Shown here: positions 1 through 10,001 of the stretch, piece by piece
Layout: the number at the start of each line of letters is the position of its first letter
How positions within the stretch are numbered: the stretch's first letter is position 1
The notes under the pieces: generated by a model
What the model was told of the DNA's origin: nothing
The model's database searches: none
The model's input: the letters and a program-made list of their open reading frames with translations, nothing else
Made by a program: the position numbers and the translations under genes
NCBI GenBank assembly: GCA_027924585.1
Contig: BSBM01000321.1
Span: forward strand, 737,001 to 801,000
DNA from: Larix kaempferi
Taxonomy: Eukaryota; Streptophyta; Pinopsida; Pinales; Pinaceae
Reading direction: 5' to 3'
DNA length: 64,000 nucleotides

Positions 1-841
1 AGGTGAGATCTCACTTGATTTGCACTTGTCTACTTTGATAACCTACCCTTAGTGCTTCACCTCTTTGATTTTTACCTTGAGAGCCCCATACCTCATTTTG
101 AGGGTTGTGCCCCACTTGGGTCATTGGGTGATACATTTTCAATCTTAGATCTATGGAGATCTAGCTCATATTGGGGCATGCCACTTAAAACCCACTTTGA
201 TAATTGCCTTGACTACCCCGATCTACATTTTGGCATCATTTGGACTCCATTTGCCCCCTCATCTAAAGGCACTAGTCTCCCTTGGTCAATTCGCACTCCT
301 TGGGGTTAGTGTCATTTGCTAGATCCCATATGTGGGTATCATCTATCTCCTCCTAGATCCATAGATCTACATCTTTGCATACCCCTTAGTGCCATCTCAC
401 CCCTAACTTCACCTTGTGGTTCCCATTTGGACCATATCCATATTTTAAGGAAGTGGGCCCCACTTGTGTATTTTCATGGTACTAGATCTATCCATTAAGT
501 GTCCCTATTCATTCATTGGTTGAAACACTTGTCACCTTTAAGCCTCTTCAACCATACTTAACTCTTGGGTCCACGTAATCTAATCAACTCATTGGTTTCC
601 GTAACTCATCTTTTACATGTTTCCCTAGGAACCTTTGGGTTAGTCAATCTCCATTGATTGGCTAGGGTCTCCCCCTTGGTCTTGACTTGTCTTGATCTAA
701 AGTGAAGAGTGCCTCGGTTAGCGTGACTCCCAGTTTGCATTGGGAACCGTGGCATCTCTTGGGTCACCTCTTTAGTTGTCCGTCTCCTCTACCATCCCGG
801 ATGGGATACCTTTAGGGAAAACTACAAGTTGTGTGATAACA
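1..841 (+). mobile_element. Partial LTR, same family as the giant element at 14.5-26.1 kb
   Basis: Read in reverse complement, this stretch follows the outer part of the 4.47-kb LTR found at 14452 and 21627, including the GTGTGATAACA terminus at 831-841. Identity over the last 150 bases is roughly 90% by eye. It is shorter than the matching part of the intact LTR, so it has internal deletions, and it is cut by the window edge. No primer-binding site follows the terminus, so this is the outer end of a 3' LTR or of a solo LTR. The short open frames inside are not credible genes. Confidence 0.75.
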
Positions 842-894
842 GTACCCTAGCCTTAAATGGGCTCTCATCTTGTTGGTAACGTTTGTTTGTGGGG

Positions 895-1480
895 TCTATG
901 CTCAAGAAAAAGCTTCCCACCTTTGAGAAGCTATGGGAGGACATGATCTAGGAGGAGACGAGACTAGAGAGTGTTGTGAGTATAGAGAAAGAGCAAAATC
1001 TTGTCCTCGTTAGAAAGATGAGGAAGGGTAGATAGAAACTAGGACTTGGGAAGGGTTTGAAAGGAAAGAAAAAGGATTCATTTTCCTCTAATTAGAGTAA
1101 GAAGGACTTGAACCACATCAAGTGTTTCAAACTTTCAAGTGTGAGAAGTTTGGCCACTATGCTTCTCAGTGACATGAAAAGAAGGGGAAGGGCAAGCAAC
1201 AGTAGTTTGAAGTAGTTTGCAGGGAGTGTAGAAGCATTTGCTGTAGTGGATGAGATTTCATCCAAGCTTGAGACACACTTCTCCATGGTCTCATGCCTTT
1301 CATCTAACATCGTGTCTAGTGTTGTAAGGTATTTGGATAGTGGAGCCTTCAAAAATGACTTCTAACAAGGCCTTCAACAAACTTTAGGAACATGAGGTAG
1401 GTATACAAGTGAAGCTTGGTGATGATGCCACGTATCTAGTAGTAGAAGTGGGATATATCTCATTTTAGATGCCATCAGGT
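895..1480 (+). pseudogene. copia gag C-terminus and protease relic
   Basis: Frames here show the copia gag tail: a KLPTFEKLWEDMI stretch followed by EE, then a Lys-rich tract, then a damaged CCHC zinc knuckle (CF...K.E.FGHYASQ near 1120-1180). About 150 bases later comes YLDSGA (about 1330-1350), the aspartic protease active-site motif of copia elements. Several in-frame stops and frame changes separate these pieces. The gag N-terminus is absent. Recognition rests on the motif order and on the integrase and reverse transcriptase that follow. Confidence 0.7.
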
Positions 1481-3660
1481 GATATCCTTGATCTTAGTGG
1501 TGTTTTTATATGTACTTGTTTTAACCAAGAATCTCCTTTCTGTTTTAGTAATCACAAACCTACAATATATTGCTGAGCTTGATGGTCAACAAGTCCTCAT
1601 CTTGAAGAGATGCCTAGATCATGGTCAAGTTTTGGCTAGAGGTAGTGAGAGGGTGGTCTGTACAAGTTGCAGGGAGATTCGATGAGGGCCTTAGTGCATG
1701 ATAGTGAAAAATTTTGAGAGCTTTGGCACAAGAGGCCAGGTCACTTGCTCTTCGGAGGGTTGTTGATCTTGAAGGGCATGGTGTAGGAATCACCACATTT
1801 CAAGGTTGAGAAGAAAGGAGTGTGCAAGGGTTGTATACTTGGAAAGCATGTCAAGGCTACTTTTCCTAGCAACAAGCATAGGTGAAGATAGAGTTTTTAC
1901 CTAATCCACTTAGATGTATGTGGACCCATGACTTCAACTTCTTTATTAGGTAACGATGTCGATTATTATGTTTCATTTATTGATGATTCCTATAGGAAGC
2001 CCTGAATTTATTTTATAGAGACTAGGGATGAGGTCTTTAAGAAGTTTCAAGAGTTTGAATCTCGTGGAAAATTAGACATGAAAGGAGATTAAGGTATTGA
2101 GATTTGACAATGGAGGGGAGCATGCATCCAAGGAGTTTAACACTTTTTGTAGGCAAGTAGGAATCGAGGAGTTGACAGTGCCATACAATCCGCAATAGAA
2201 TCGTGTTGCAGAGAGGAATACATGTCCATTATAGGGGCAACTAAATGTCATTCATGACCTAGATCTTCCCACAATTCTCTAGGTAGCAACATGTCTGAGT
2301 GCATGATAGTGACAACTTGTGTGAACTTTAGCACAAGAGGCTAGGTCACCTGCACTCCGGAGGTTGTTGATCTCCAAGGACATGGTCCAGGGATTGCCCG
2401 ATTTCAAGGTTGAGAAGAAAGGAGTATGCAAGGGTTGTATACTTGGCAAGCATGCCAAGGCTGCTTTTCCTAATATCGGCCATAGGTCAAGAGAGATTTT
2501 TTACTTACCTCACTCAGATGTATGTGGACCCATGACTTTAGCTTCTTTACTAGGTTGCAATTATTATGTTCAAATTTATTGATGATTCCTTTAGGAACAC
2601 TTGGATTTATTTCATCAAGAGTAAGGAGTGAGGTCTTTGAGAATTTTCAGGACAAAAGATTAAGGTGTTGAGATTTGACAGTGGATGGGAGTATGCCTCC
2701 AAGGTGTATGACACTTTTTGCAGGAAAGCAAGAATCAAGGAGCGGATAGGGCCCTACAACATGTCTTAGTGCATGATAATGACAACTTGTGTGAGCTTTG
2801 GGACAAGGGGTTAGGTCACTTGCACTGTGGAGGGTTGTTGATCTCAGAGGACATCGTCCAAGGATTTCTGTATTTCAAGGTTGAGAAGAAAGGAGTGTGC
2901 AAGGGTTGTATACTTAGCAAGCATGTCAAGGCTGCTTCTTCTAACATCGACCATAGGTCAAGAGATATTTTTGACCTACTCCACTAAGATGTATGTGGAC
3001 CCATGATTTTAGGTTCTTTACTAGGTAGCCGTTATTATGTTTCATTTATTAGTGATTCCTCTAAGAAGTCTTGGATTTATTTAATCAAGACTAAGGATGA
3101 GGTCTTCGAGAATTTTCAGGTGTTTAAAGCTCTTGTGGAAAATCACATAGGACAAAAGATTAAGGTGTTGAGATTTGATAATGGATGGGAGTATGCCTCC
3201 AAGGAGTATGATATTTTTTGCAGGCAAGTAAGAATCAATGAGCGGATAGTGCCCTACAACCCTCATTGTAAAGAGGAAGGATGGGTCAATTATAGAGTCA
3301 CATTCATGATAAATATTTGCCCATGAGTCTCTAGGTAGAAGCATGTCTTACAACTGTCTATATTTTGAATGGGTGTCCTCACAGAGTTTTGAAGGACAAG
3401 ACAATAGAGGAGGCATTCACAAGTAAGAAGTCTTAGGTAGCACACCTTCGGGTTTTTTGTTTTCCTATCTATATTCATATTCGTATTGAGAAAAGGACTA
3501 AGTAGGAACCTTCTAGTTTGAAGGGTATTTTGTGGGTTATAGTGAGACCTATAAAGTTTACAGAGTCTACATTCCATCTTAGTGTAAGGTAGTTGTGAGT
3601 ATAGATGTCAAGTTTGATGAGGATGCATGGTCCTCCAAGTATTAGGAACCTTCAAAATAG
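1479..3660 (+). pseudogene. copia integrase region relic, internally triplicated
   Basis: After a TKNLLSV / IAELDGQQV stretch typical of the copia protease-integrase linker comes the pre-integrase zinc region (LWxKxxGHLHxGGL ... GCILGKHxKA). It leads into the integrase core (DVCGPMTLGSLLGSRYYVSF, then IKVLRFDNGWEYASKEYD). This block occurs three times in tandem; the third copy (about 2768-3345) is the most open. The tail that follows has VLKDKTIEEAFTSKKS and later VSIDVKFDEDAW, matching the copia integrase C-terminal region. Stops are frequent in copies 1 and 2. No copy is functional. Confidence 0.75.
1692..3345 (+). repeat. Tandem triplication of integrase segment
   Basis: Three direct copies begin at about 1692, 2304 and 2768, each with AGTGCATGATA followed by the pre-integrase zinc region. 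Copies 2 and 3 are both joined to the preceding copy at the same word, CATGTCT followed by G or T and AGTGCATGATA. The same CATGTCT occurs at the end of copy 3 (about 3340) before normal pol sequence resumes. Copy 2 is shorter because a piece is missing from its middle and end. Confidence 0.7.
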
Positions 3661-3799
3661 ACTAAGGAGGTAGAGGAGCTTGCTGCCCCAAAGGCTGACA
3701 TACAGGTTCAAATTAGATTAAGATCAGCAAGCTTCCGATGGTGTAAGGGATGCCTCTTTACCCTCCAATTCAGCTAGAAAGCGTAGGTGGGTTACCCAA

Positions 3800-5420
3800 A
3801 CATTAGAGGATGCACATTAGCAAGTTGGAGTTCCCAAGACTTCTTTTCGGGTAGGTCATCCTCCTAGGAAGTTTCTGAATTATGAGGCACTGATGTCTTC
3901 CATCATTGATAGAGCCTTCTAGTTTTGAAGAAGCAACAACTAAGCAAGTTAGGCATGATGCCATGATGGAGGAGTACAACTCTATCTTGAAGAATGATGC
4001 GTGGGAGATTGTACCTAGACCATAGGGGAAGTCAGTAAATGACTCTAGGTGGTTGTACATGGTTAAGCATGTAGCAGATGGCAACATATAGAAGTTTAAA
4101 GCTCACTTTGTGGCTAGAGGGTTCTCCAAGAAAGAGGCAATTGACTACAAGAAGACTTTCCCCTTGTTGTGAAGTATACCTCCATCGTATTCATTATGTC
4201 TTTATCACTAGCCTTTGGTTGGCAATTTATATCAAATGGATGTAACAACAACATTTCTTAATGGTCTGATTAAGGAGGAGGTGTGCATAAATCAAATAAG
4301 AGTGTTTGAGGTGCATGGATGTGAGACCCATGTTTGTAGGTTGGAGAATGCCTTTTATGGGTTGAAGCAAGCATGACGTGAATGGTACTCTAGGATTGAT
4401 GTGTATTTTTTAGGTTTGGGTTTCACTAAAACAAATGTAGATTCCAATCTTTACTATTTGTTTGATGATTTTATACTTCTTATTTTAGTCTTGTATGTAG
4501 ATGATCTTATACTTGGAAGAAGTTTAGAGAAACTTATAGCATGGTGCAAGGCAGAGTTGGCCAGAGAATTTGATGTGAAGGATATTGGCTTGATGAACTA
4601 CTTCTTGGGTCTAGAGGTGTGGTAGTCTAGGCTATGTTTTCACGGATTGGGAAAGTATGTAGTTGAGATATTGAAGAGATTTCAGAGGATGGACTGTAAG
4701 CCCATGGTTACTCCTAGGATAACAAATCTGAAGCCATTTTCGAATTCAGATTTAGATATGATTGATCCATCTGTGTACAGGCAGTTGATTGGTTCCCCCA
4801 TGTATCCAGTAGATTCAAGACTCAATATTTGTTTTGTAGTTAAGATCTTAAGCCAGAAAATGGTGGAGGCTAGGCTGGTTCATTGGGTGGCTGCAAAACA
4901 TGTGCTCCAGTAATTGAAGGACGATGCATGTTGATTTGAGGTATATTGGTGATGGAGAGTAGGTGATGCATGGGTTTACAGATTTTAATTAGGTAGGTAA
5001 TGCTAGTGAGAGGAGCAGTTCAGGGTGATTCTTTAGTTTGGGTTTAGGTATGGTTTCTTGGTTCAACAGGATGCAGGCTTTGATGGCACTTAGCTCAGCA
5101 GATGCAAAGTACAAGGTGGCTAGCTTTGCTAGTTGTGGAGTCACCGGCCTCCACAGGTTATTAGTAGAGTTGACAGATCAGACTTGGGACACTACTGTGA
5201 TTTACTTTGACAATCAGAGTTTTATCAAACTCATAGATTCTAGTGCTTCATGATTGATCAAAGCATATTGAGATTAGGTACCATTCCATCAGAGATAGGG
5301 TCTAGAAGGGGGTAGTGGTTTTGAGGAGGTTGCAGATATCTTTACCAAGCCCTTGGCAAAGGGGAAGCTTGAGCTGTTGGGGGAGAGGCTTGGTGTGGCG
5401 GGAGAACACTTTCCTCGCTA
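3800..5420 (+). pseudogene. copia reverse transcriptase and RNase H relic
   Basis: The reverse transcriptase begins near 4090 with VARGFSKKEAIDYKKTF. It continues through LYVDDLILG (about 4490), which holds the YVDD catalytic motif, and DVKDIGLMNYFLGLEV (about 4570-4620). RNase H follows with MALSSADAKYKVASFASCGV (about 5080) and VIYFDNQSFIKL (about 5200). The end is ADIFTKPLAKGKLELLG. Stops and frameshifts occur between about 4150 and 4400 and after 4620. The YVDD box itself is intact, but the enzyme is dead. Confidence 0.8.
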
Positions 5421-5699
5421 AGAGGGAGTGGTAGTTTTACCTGTGTGTAGCTTCGACTATTTTCTTGTTATGGCACATTTTTTCTTCTAGTAAAGTAGGC
5501 AACAACAACATACTGTAGTTCCATACAACCCTCCTAGAATAGTAATGCGGGCGCATATGGCATTTATGGAGGAGTGAGATATAGGGGGTGCATGCATGCT
5601 AAATGTTTGCAAGCACCTTACTCAGTTCAATTCCATTTTTTAGATGCTTTTACCATATTTAGCAGTTCATTTCTACTTCTGTTTTTTAGCTTTAGTTAG

Positions 5700-5860
5700 T
5701 ATTTGCATGCATAGTTAAAGGGTGCAGTTTTCTAGATTAGTAGAGGTGCTCATGCAGTTTTCTAGATTAGTGAGATTAGTAGATTAGTTTTCTAGTTAGT
5801 ATTTGCATGCATAGTTAAAGGGCACAGTTTTCTAGATTAGTAGAGGTGCTCATGCATGTG
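5700..5860 (+). repeat. Tandem duplication in copia LTR
   Basis: The stretch ATTTGCATGCATAGTTAAAG followed by CAGTTTTCTAGATTAGTAG is present twice with a period of about 100 bases, plus a shorter partial copy between. Confidence 0.7.
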
Positions 5861-5905
5861 CATTCCCAGCGTCAGATAAGGGTGCAGATATTTAGTAGGA
5901 TGCAT

Positions 5906-6131
5906 GCTTGCATGCCTCAGTCCATCTCCAGTATAGACGCACTTTATTTTGCTCCCCTATCATGCAAGGAAGGTGCACTAAGGTTAGGGTTTGATACCCT
6001 CAGTTGAGATGCTATTGTGCTTGCATGCCTTAGTCCATCTCCAATATAGACGCACTTTATTTTGCTCCCCTATCATGCGAGGAAGGTGCACTAAGGTTAG
6101 GGTTTGATACCCTCAGTTGAGATGCTGTTGT
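5906..6131 (+). repeat. Tandem duplication, period about 113 bp
   Basis: Two nearly identical copies start at about 5906 and 6019. Each runs from GCTTGCATGCC through CACTTTATTTTGCTCCCC to CCTCAGTTGAGATGCT. Only a few substitutions separate them. Confidence 0.8.
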
Positions 6132-6298
6132 GCATGCATCTAGATTCATTGTACCCTCTCTTCTTTCTAGTCTATAAAGGAATATCAGGGTGCACCACTG
6201 TGATGGTTTGAGAATTCGAGAATTTGAGTTTCGAGCTGTAGCATTTAATTTACACTTTTCAGATTTAATACAAAAATAAGTAATGCTGTTTGACAGTT

Positions 6299-6525
6299 TG
6301 TAACACCGTATCCGGTGTTATGGAAGATCCGTATCCGGATATTAAGGGGGAAGATGTTCCATCTTCAATCTGATAATTATAAATATTGATACAAATATGA
6401 ATGGTGATTACAATGAATGTTTGGACCTAGATTTTATAGGCTGCATAGTGACTATTTACGAATGGTCACATCTATTCAAATATCCTAATTTACTATTTAA
6501 ATAAAATGATTAAATATTCATAACA
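6299..6525 (-). repeat. 3' LTR (227 bp) of the small element
   Basis: This LTR is the same length as the copy at 8762-8988. At its left end are two inverted repeats: TAACACCG with CGGTGTTA around a TATC loop, then ATCCG with CGGAT. The internal side starts TTGCCTTCTTGTTAAGG, whose complement is a weak polypurine tract. Confidence 0.9.
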
Positions 6526-6576
6526 TTGCCTTCTTGTTAAGGAAAGCTTTGCCCTCAAAGCTGAGTTTTGATGGTG

Positions 6577-7370
6577 TCATTTTTTTATTATCTTAGCTCT
6601 ATGTCGAACTGATGATTTGAGAAATACAAGTTTGATTACGACCATTACTTCATTTTGTTTCTTTCGCTTCGGAATCTGCATTAAATATATATTTGGTGAA
6701 GTTTCGATTATGCTTTTACTGCTTGCTTGGTTATAGATCTTAACTCTTCTTGTCGTCAATTGGAGAGACTTGACAGACTTGATGCCAATCTTATCTTGTG
6801 TCTGATTAATCTTATAGTTGTTCTCACTGATGTTCTTTTGAGGTGAGAGGATAGTCAAGGTATAGTTTAAATCTGAAACATTTGATATCTCTGATTTGAT
6901 TTCTTTTGCACACCGTGGGATCCATCCCTTAGCGTTGCATTGATCATTGTTATTGTTAGCAACATTGGTTTGGCTCTTCTCGCAAACTTGGTCAATATCA
7001 TATCCATCTTTATCATATATATCATTGTTATTTTCGTCATCACTATGATATTCAGTATCCTTGTCTTGTTTATTATCTTGATTAATATTATTAATCTCAT
7101 CTTGCTTGCCACAATTATTTTCTATATCTTCCTCATTTTCGTCATTTTTGTGTTCTTTATTTCGTTTTTCTTCGGGGCTTATTTTAGATTTAGGTTCCTT
7201 GTCTTGAGAAGCCTTCGATTTGTTTTGTTGGCTTATTTTATTGAAGGTGTTGTCAATAGCATTTCATCCATCTTTTTCTTTTGTTCATCAAAAATCATAT
7301 CCAATTCTTCCCACTTTGACCTCATGGCTACTTGTAGAAGTTTTCCAGAAGTAATAATTAGTCCAATTAA
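6577..7370 (-). pseudogene. Decayed coding tract in the small LTR element
   Basis: Minus-strand frames read RSKWEELDMIFDEQKKKMDE near 7320, then a Lys/Asn/Asp-rich tract, then ILSPQKNISENNYKINQTQD near 6840, ending next to the 3' LTR. The tract changes frame several times. Its first part resembles the start of a gypsy gag only loosely, and its last codons resemble the extreme 3' end of a gypsy polyprotein. No zinc knuckle, protease or polymerase motif is visible. I would not assign a function. Confidence 0.35.
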
Positions 7371-7559
7371 TTATTAAAAGATTTTGATAATTATTACTAT
7401 TATTTTTAAAAAAATAATAATAATATTTTACATTTATAGTTTTTAATAGATTTTTTTTTAATATTTTATAATAATAATACAATTATTATAAAAATTTAAT
7501 AAAATAATATTATTATTATAATATTTATTTTTATTAATTTTTTTTGTTTTTCGTTTTTG

Positions 7560-8200
7560 TTTTTGGTTTGTAGGTTAGGGTTTGGAGTGAGCACGTGGAG
7601 CTGGAGGTATGGCGACAAGGGGTGTGGATGTGTGGCTGTGGTGGAAGGTGAGGGCGCAGGGCGCATGGGCTGGAGCAGAAGGGAAGGCGGGTAGAGGGTT
7701 GGCAGGGAGGGTTGGTATGCAGCGCGTGGGGGAATATGAGAAGGGGCAATGGCAGGCACACAGGAGAGAAGGGAGCACAGGGGGGAAGTGGGTGTTGGCA
7801 GCTGAAGCAGCGCGGGGGGTTGAAGGTGAGCGAGAGGAGAATGCAGGCGGAAGGAGGTAGGGACGCCAGGGCAAGTGTGTGCAGGTTGTAGGGCGTGAAA
7901 TGGAAGGCAAGAGGAATGTAACGAAGTGGGGGGGGCATTGAGGGATAGCAGGAGTGGAAGCGATTAGGATGGCGTAGGGATAGAGCACGCAGGAGGGGAG
8001 TGGATTGATGGAGGGAGTGCGGGGATAGAGAGCGTAGGCTGGCGGGAGGAGGGACGCAGTTGCAGGCAAATCGAGGTGTGAGCGGATGGAGTAGGCCTGG
8101 AGTGGAGTGATGGGAAGCGTGGAGAATAGGTGGGTGCGTTGAGGGATTTAGGGAGGTGAGAAGAGAGAGTATGAGTGCAGGCAATGGAGCACGAGGATGT
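7560..8200 (+). other. Strand-asymmetric G-rich block inside the small element
   Basis: About 640 bases are strongly G-rich on the plus strand and C-rich on the minus strand, with a run of eight G at about 7928 and many GGG groups. Stop codons are rare on the minus strand, so three overlapping Pro/Ser/His-rich frames of 87, 164 and 216 codons stay open. That pattern comes from composition, not from coding. The flanking 7380-7550 is almost pure A/T. It may be captured sequence or an expanded low-complexity tract. Confidence 0.5.
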
Positions 8201-8206
8201 GGTGGG

Positions 8207-8703
8207 TGTTAAGATTAGCATAAATTCACAACAAGATCACTGAAAGAAACACAGTCACAAGATAGACAAAGATTTATTCTGGGAAACCCTCATGGGGTAG
8301 AAAACCCAGCAAAGCTTTCCTCAATATAGATGACCAACAAATACAAAGATGTAATCCCCAAACAAGAGCTCCTTCTCCTCCTATGCAGATCTCTCTCTCT
8401 CCTATGCGCAATTCACAAGTGAGTGAATGAGTGAGTTAAATGAGGAACACACCTCTATTTATACTCTACTCCTACTTGACTTTTCACCCTAACTGGGCCG
8501 ACTTCTCCTAGGAGAGTCTAATAACCCCTAAACAACTAACTCAGGGCCGACCCCACTAGGGAGGTCTAATAACCCTAGTTACAACATCCCGATGGAGGTA
8601 TGAACATCTCCGGATATATGATAAGGTCTTGACGGAGGAATGAAACATCTCCGGAATAATAAAGTACAAATAGAATATCCTTAGAAGTTACAATATTTCA
8701 ACA
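8207..8703 (-). mobile_element. Solo LTR (497 bp), copia-like
   Basis: The stretch begins TGTTAAGATT and ends ATTTCAACA. It is flanked on both sides by GTGGG (8202-8206 and 8704-8708), a perfect 5-bp target duplication. A TATA box, GTATAAATAG, is on the minus strand near 8460, so the LTR is in minus orientation. No internal region or second LTR is present, so it is a solo LTR left by recombination. A related copy lies at 29412-29978. Confidence 0.85.
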
Positions 8704-8748
8704 GTGGGGAGAGGTGAAGTGACTGCGGAAGGTGCCGAGGAGCAGCGA

Positions 8749-8760
8749 GCTCTGATACCA
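8749..8760 (-). other. Primer-binding site, initiator-Met tRNA type
   Basis: The minus strand reads TGGTATCAGAGC, the usual plant initiator-Met complement, one base inside the 5' LTR (8762-8988). It fixes the orientation of the small element. Confidence 0.9.
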
Positions 8761-8761
8761 A

Positions 8762-8988
8762 TGTAACACCGTATCCGGTGTTATGGAAGATCCGTATCTG
8801 GATATTAAGGGGGAAGATGTTCCATCTTCAATCTGATAATAATAAATATTGATAAAAATATGAATGGTGATTACAATGAATGTTTGGACCTAGATTTTAT
8901 AGGCATCGTAGTGACTATTTATGAATGGTCACATCTATTCAAATATCCTAATTTACTATTTAAATAAAATGATTAAATATTCATAACA
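8762..8988 (-). repeat. 5' LTR (227 bp) of the small element
   Basis: This is the direct repeat partner of 6299-6525, of equal length with about seven substitutions. In element sense it starts TGTTATGAATATT and ends GGTGTTACA. Confidence 0.9.
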
Positions 8989-8993
8989 CAGTT

Positions 8994-9120
8994 CAGATTA
9001 GTGTGTTTGCTGTTCATAACATCAGCAGTATGTGTTTCTAGGTTGTAGCTGTAATTTTGTTTTTCAGTTTTAACTATCTTGGGTATTAGGTTAGATTCCG
9101 GAGTGCAGAATCTGCTTACC
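8994..9120 (+). mobile_element. Probable right part of the interrupted copia LTR
   Basis: This continues the sequence broken at 6298. TTGGGTATTAGG at about 9080 is reminiscent of a degraded LTR end plus initiator-Met primer site, but the match is weak and the boundary is uncertain. Confidence 0.3.
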
Positions 9121-9759
9121 ATGATCTGATTTTTGACTGTTATGACTTACAAAATGGAAACCATCTTTAGTGTTTTTTCTTTTAGACAATAGTGTTGACT
9201 TATGCAAGTTGATGGTTATGATATGCATCTTTTGCATGCATTTTAGTATGAGCTATTGTAGGAATTTGTTGTTTGGTATGGAAGGTAGACAAAAGCCTGC
9301 AAAGAGGAATAGTTTCTATCGTTCTGTGGAAGAGAAGATGTGGGATTTATTATTTGTTGTTGCTTACACCTGTGTTAGCTTCCTGGAAAGTATGCTGTTT
9401 AGTTGAAACCATTATATTTAGAAAATTACAGGGCTCATACATCGAATGATGAGAATTCTTTTTTTATTGCACACCACAAGTCAAATCCTTGCTATGATGA
9501 CAATTTAAACTTGAACGTTACTTATATTAAAAATTTTATGTAGGTCATACATAGCATGATAGTAGCTCTTTTTTTTTGCAAGCTACATCATTAGAGTTCT
9601 CTGTGATTACATGCAAGTATAAAGATGTTTTTTCTTTTCATGATTGTTGAAATCAGAAACTAGAAGCAAAAATAAATATCTTGAGCTCTTATATTAAATA
9701 CGATATATCATAACAACAGGGTGATAAAGGACTTATCTCAAAAATAGGTCTTACAGCAA
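9121..9759. other. Intergenic or intron-like, nothing recognised
   Basis: AT-rich sequence with T-rich runs. A 78-codon open frame at 9170-9406 has no recognisable motif and is probably chance. Confidence 0.4.
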
Positions 9760-10001
9760 TTATTTGTCTTCTGTTTCTCTGCTGCTGGGATTCTCTTCCA
9801 AGGAGATCTTAACGGCAAGAGACTCCACCTTGATCTTTTACATAGCAGTTTGCATGAGCTCCAATTTTGTGATGACTTTGCAGTGAAGACCACCAATGGA
9901 TAATATGCCATGGAGTGGATCGCCTAAGTGCTCACTGAAAATGTTATGTATAGCTCTTCCAATACTAGATTAGACACTGTAGCAGCTTGCTCTAGAGCTT
10001 A
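9760..10001 (-). pseudogene. Unrecognised terminal-exon relic
   Basis: Minus-strand sequence after a CTCTCAG acceptor reads ALEQAATVSNLVLEELY. After one frameshift near 9947 it continues NIFSEHLGDPLHGILSIGGL then HCKVITKLELMQTAM. An in-frame TAA follows, then KIKVESLAVKISLEENPSS and a stop at 9760-9762. The amino-acid texture is far from random and the relic ends with a natural-looking charged C-terminus, so it looks like the last exon of a host gene that decayed. I do not recognise the family. One frameshift and one nonsense codon rule out a working product. Confidence 0.45.

Larger units (their letters stand above)
842..5432 (+). mobile_element. Decayed Ty1/copia retrotransposon, gag-pol internal region
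   Basis: The order gag zinc knuckle, protease, integrase, reverse transcriptase, RNase H is the Ty1/copia order. All parts are on the plus strand and broken by stops and frameshifts. The left end is abrupt at 842, exactly where the foreign LTR terminus ends, so the 5' LTR and the start of gag are missing here. The last readable pol words, ADIFTKPLAKGKLELLGERL, end near 5400, followed by a purine-rich AAGAGGGAG. The element cannot encode functional enzymes. Confidence 0.85.
5433..6298 (+). mobile_element. Probable 3' LTR of the copia element, left part
   Basis: This follows the purine-rich tract after pol and contains a TATA-like box (TCTATAAAGG near 6172) and two internal tandem duplications. 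It is interrupted at 6298/6299 by a small LTR element with target duplication CAGTT. The exact left boundary is a guess: the first TG after the purine tract. Without the 5' LTR for comparison the LTR length cannot be fixed. Confidence 0.5.
6299..8988 (-). mobile_element. Small non-autonomous LTR retrotransposon with 227-bp LTRs
   Basis: Two direct repeats of equal length (6299-6525 and 8762-8988) begin TGTAACACC and end TTCATAACA. They are flanked by a perfect 5-bp duplication CAGTT (6294-6298 and 8989-8993). The minus-strand word TGGTATCAGAGC sits one base inside the right LTR, which is the initiator-Met tRNA primer site, so the element runs right to left. The interior has no recognisable reverse transcriptase or integrase. 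It carries an AT-rich decayed coding tract, a G-skewed block and a nested solo LTR. About seven substitutions between the LTRs (by eye) make it older than the giant element at 14.5 kb. Confidence 0.9.

Noticed and set aside
6940-7377. 145-codon plus-strand ORF rich in Ile/Phe
   Set aside because: It is the complement of an Asn/Lys-rich decayed coding tract on the minus strand. The hydrophobicity follows from complementary composition.
7534-8184. 216-codon Pro/Ser-rich protein on the minus strand
   Set aside because: Three minus-strand frames are open at once because of C-rich composition. No motif or start context supports a gene.
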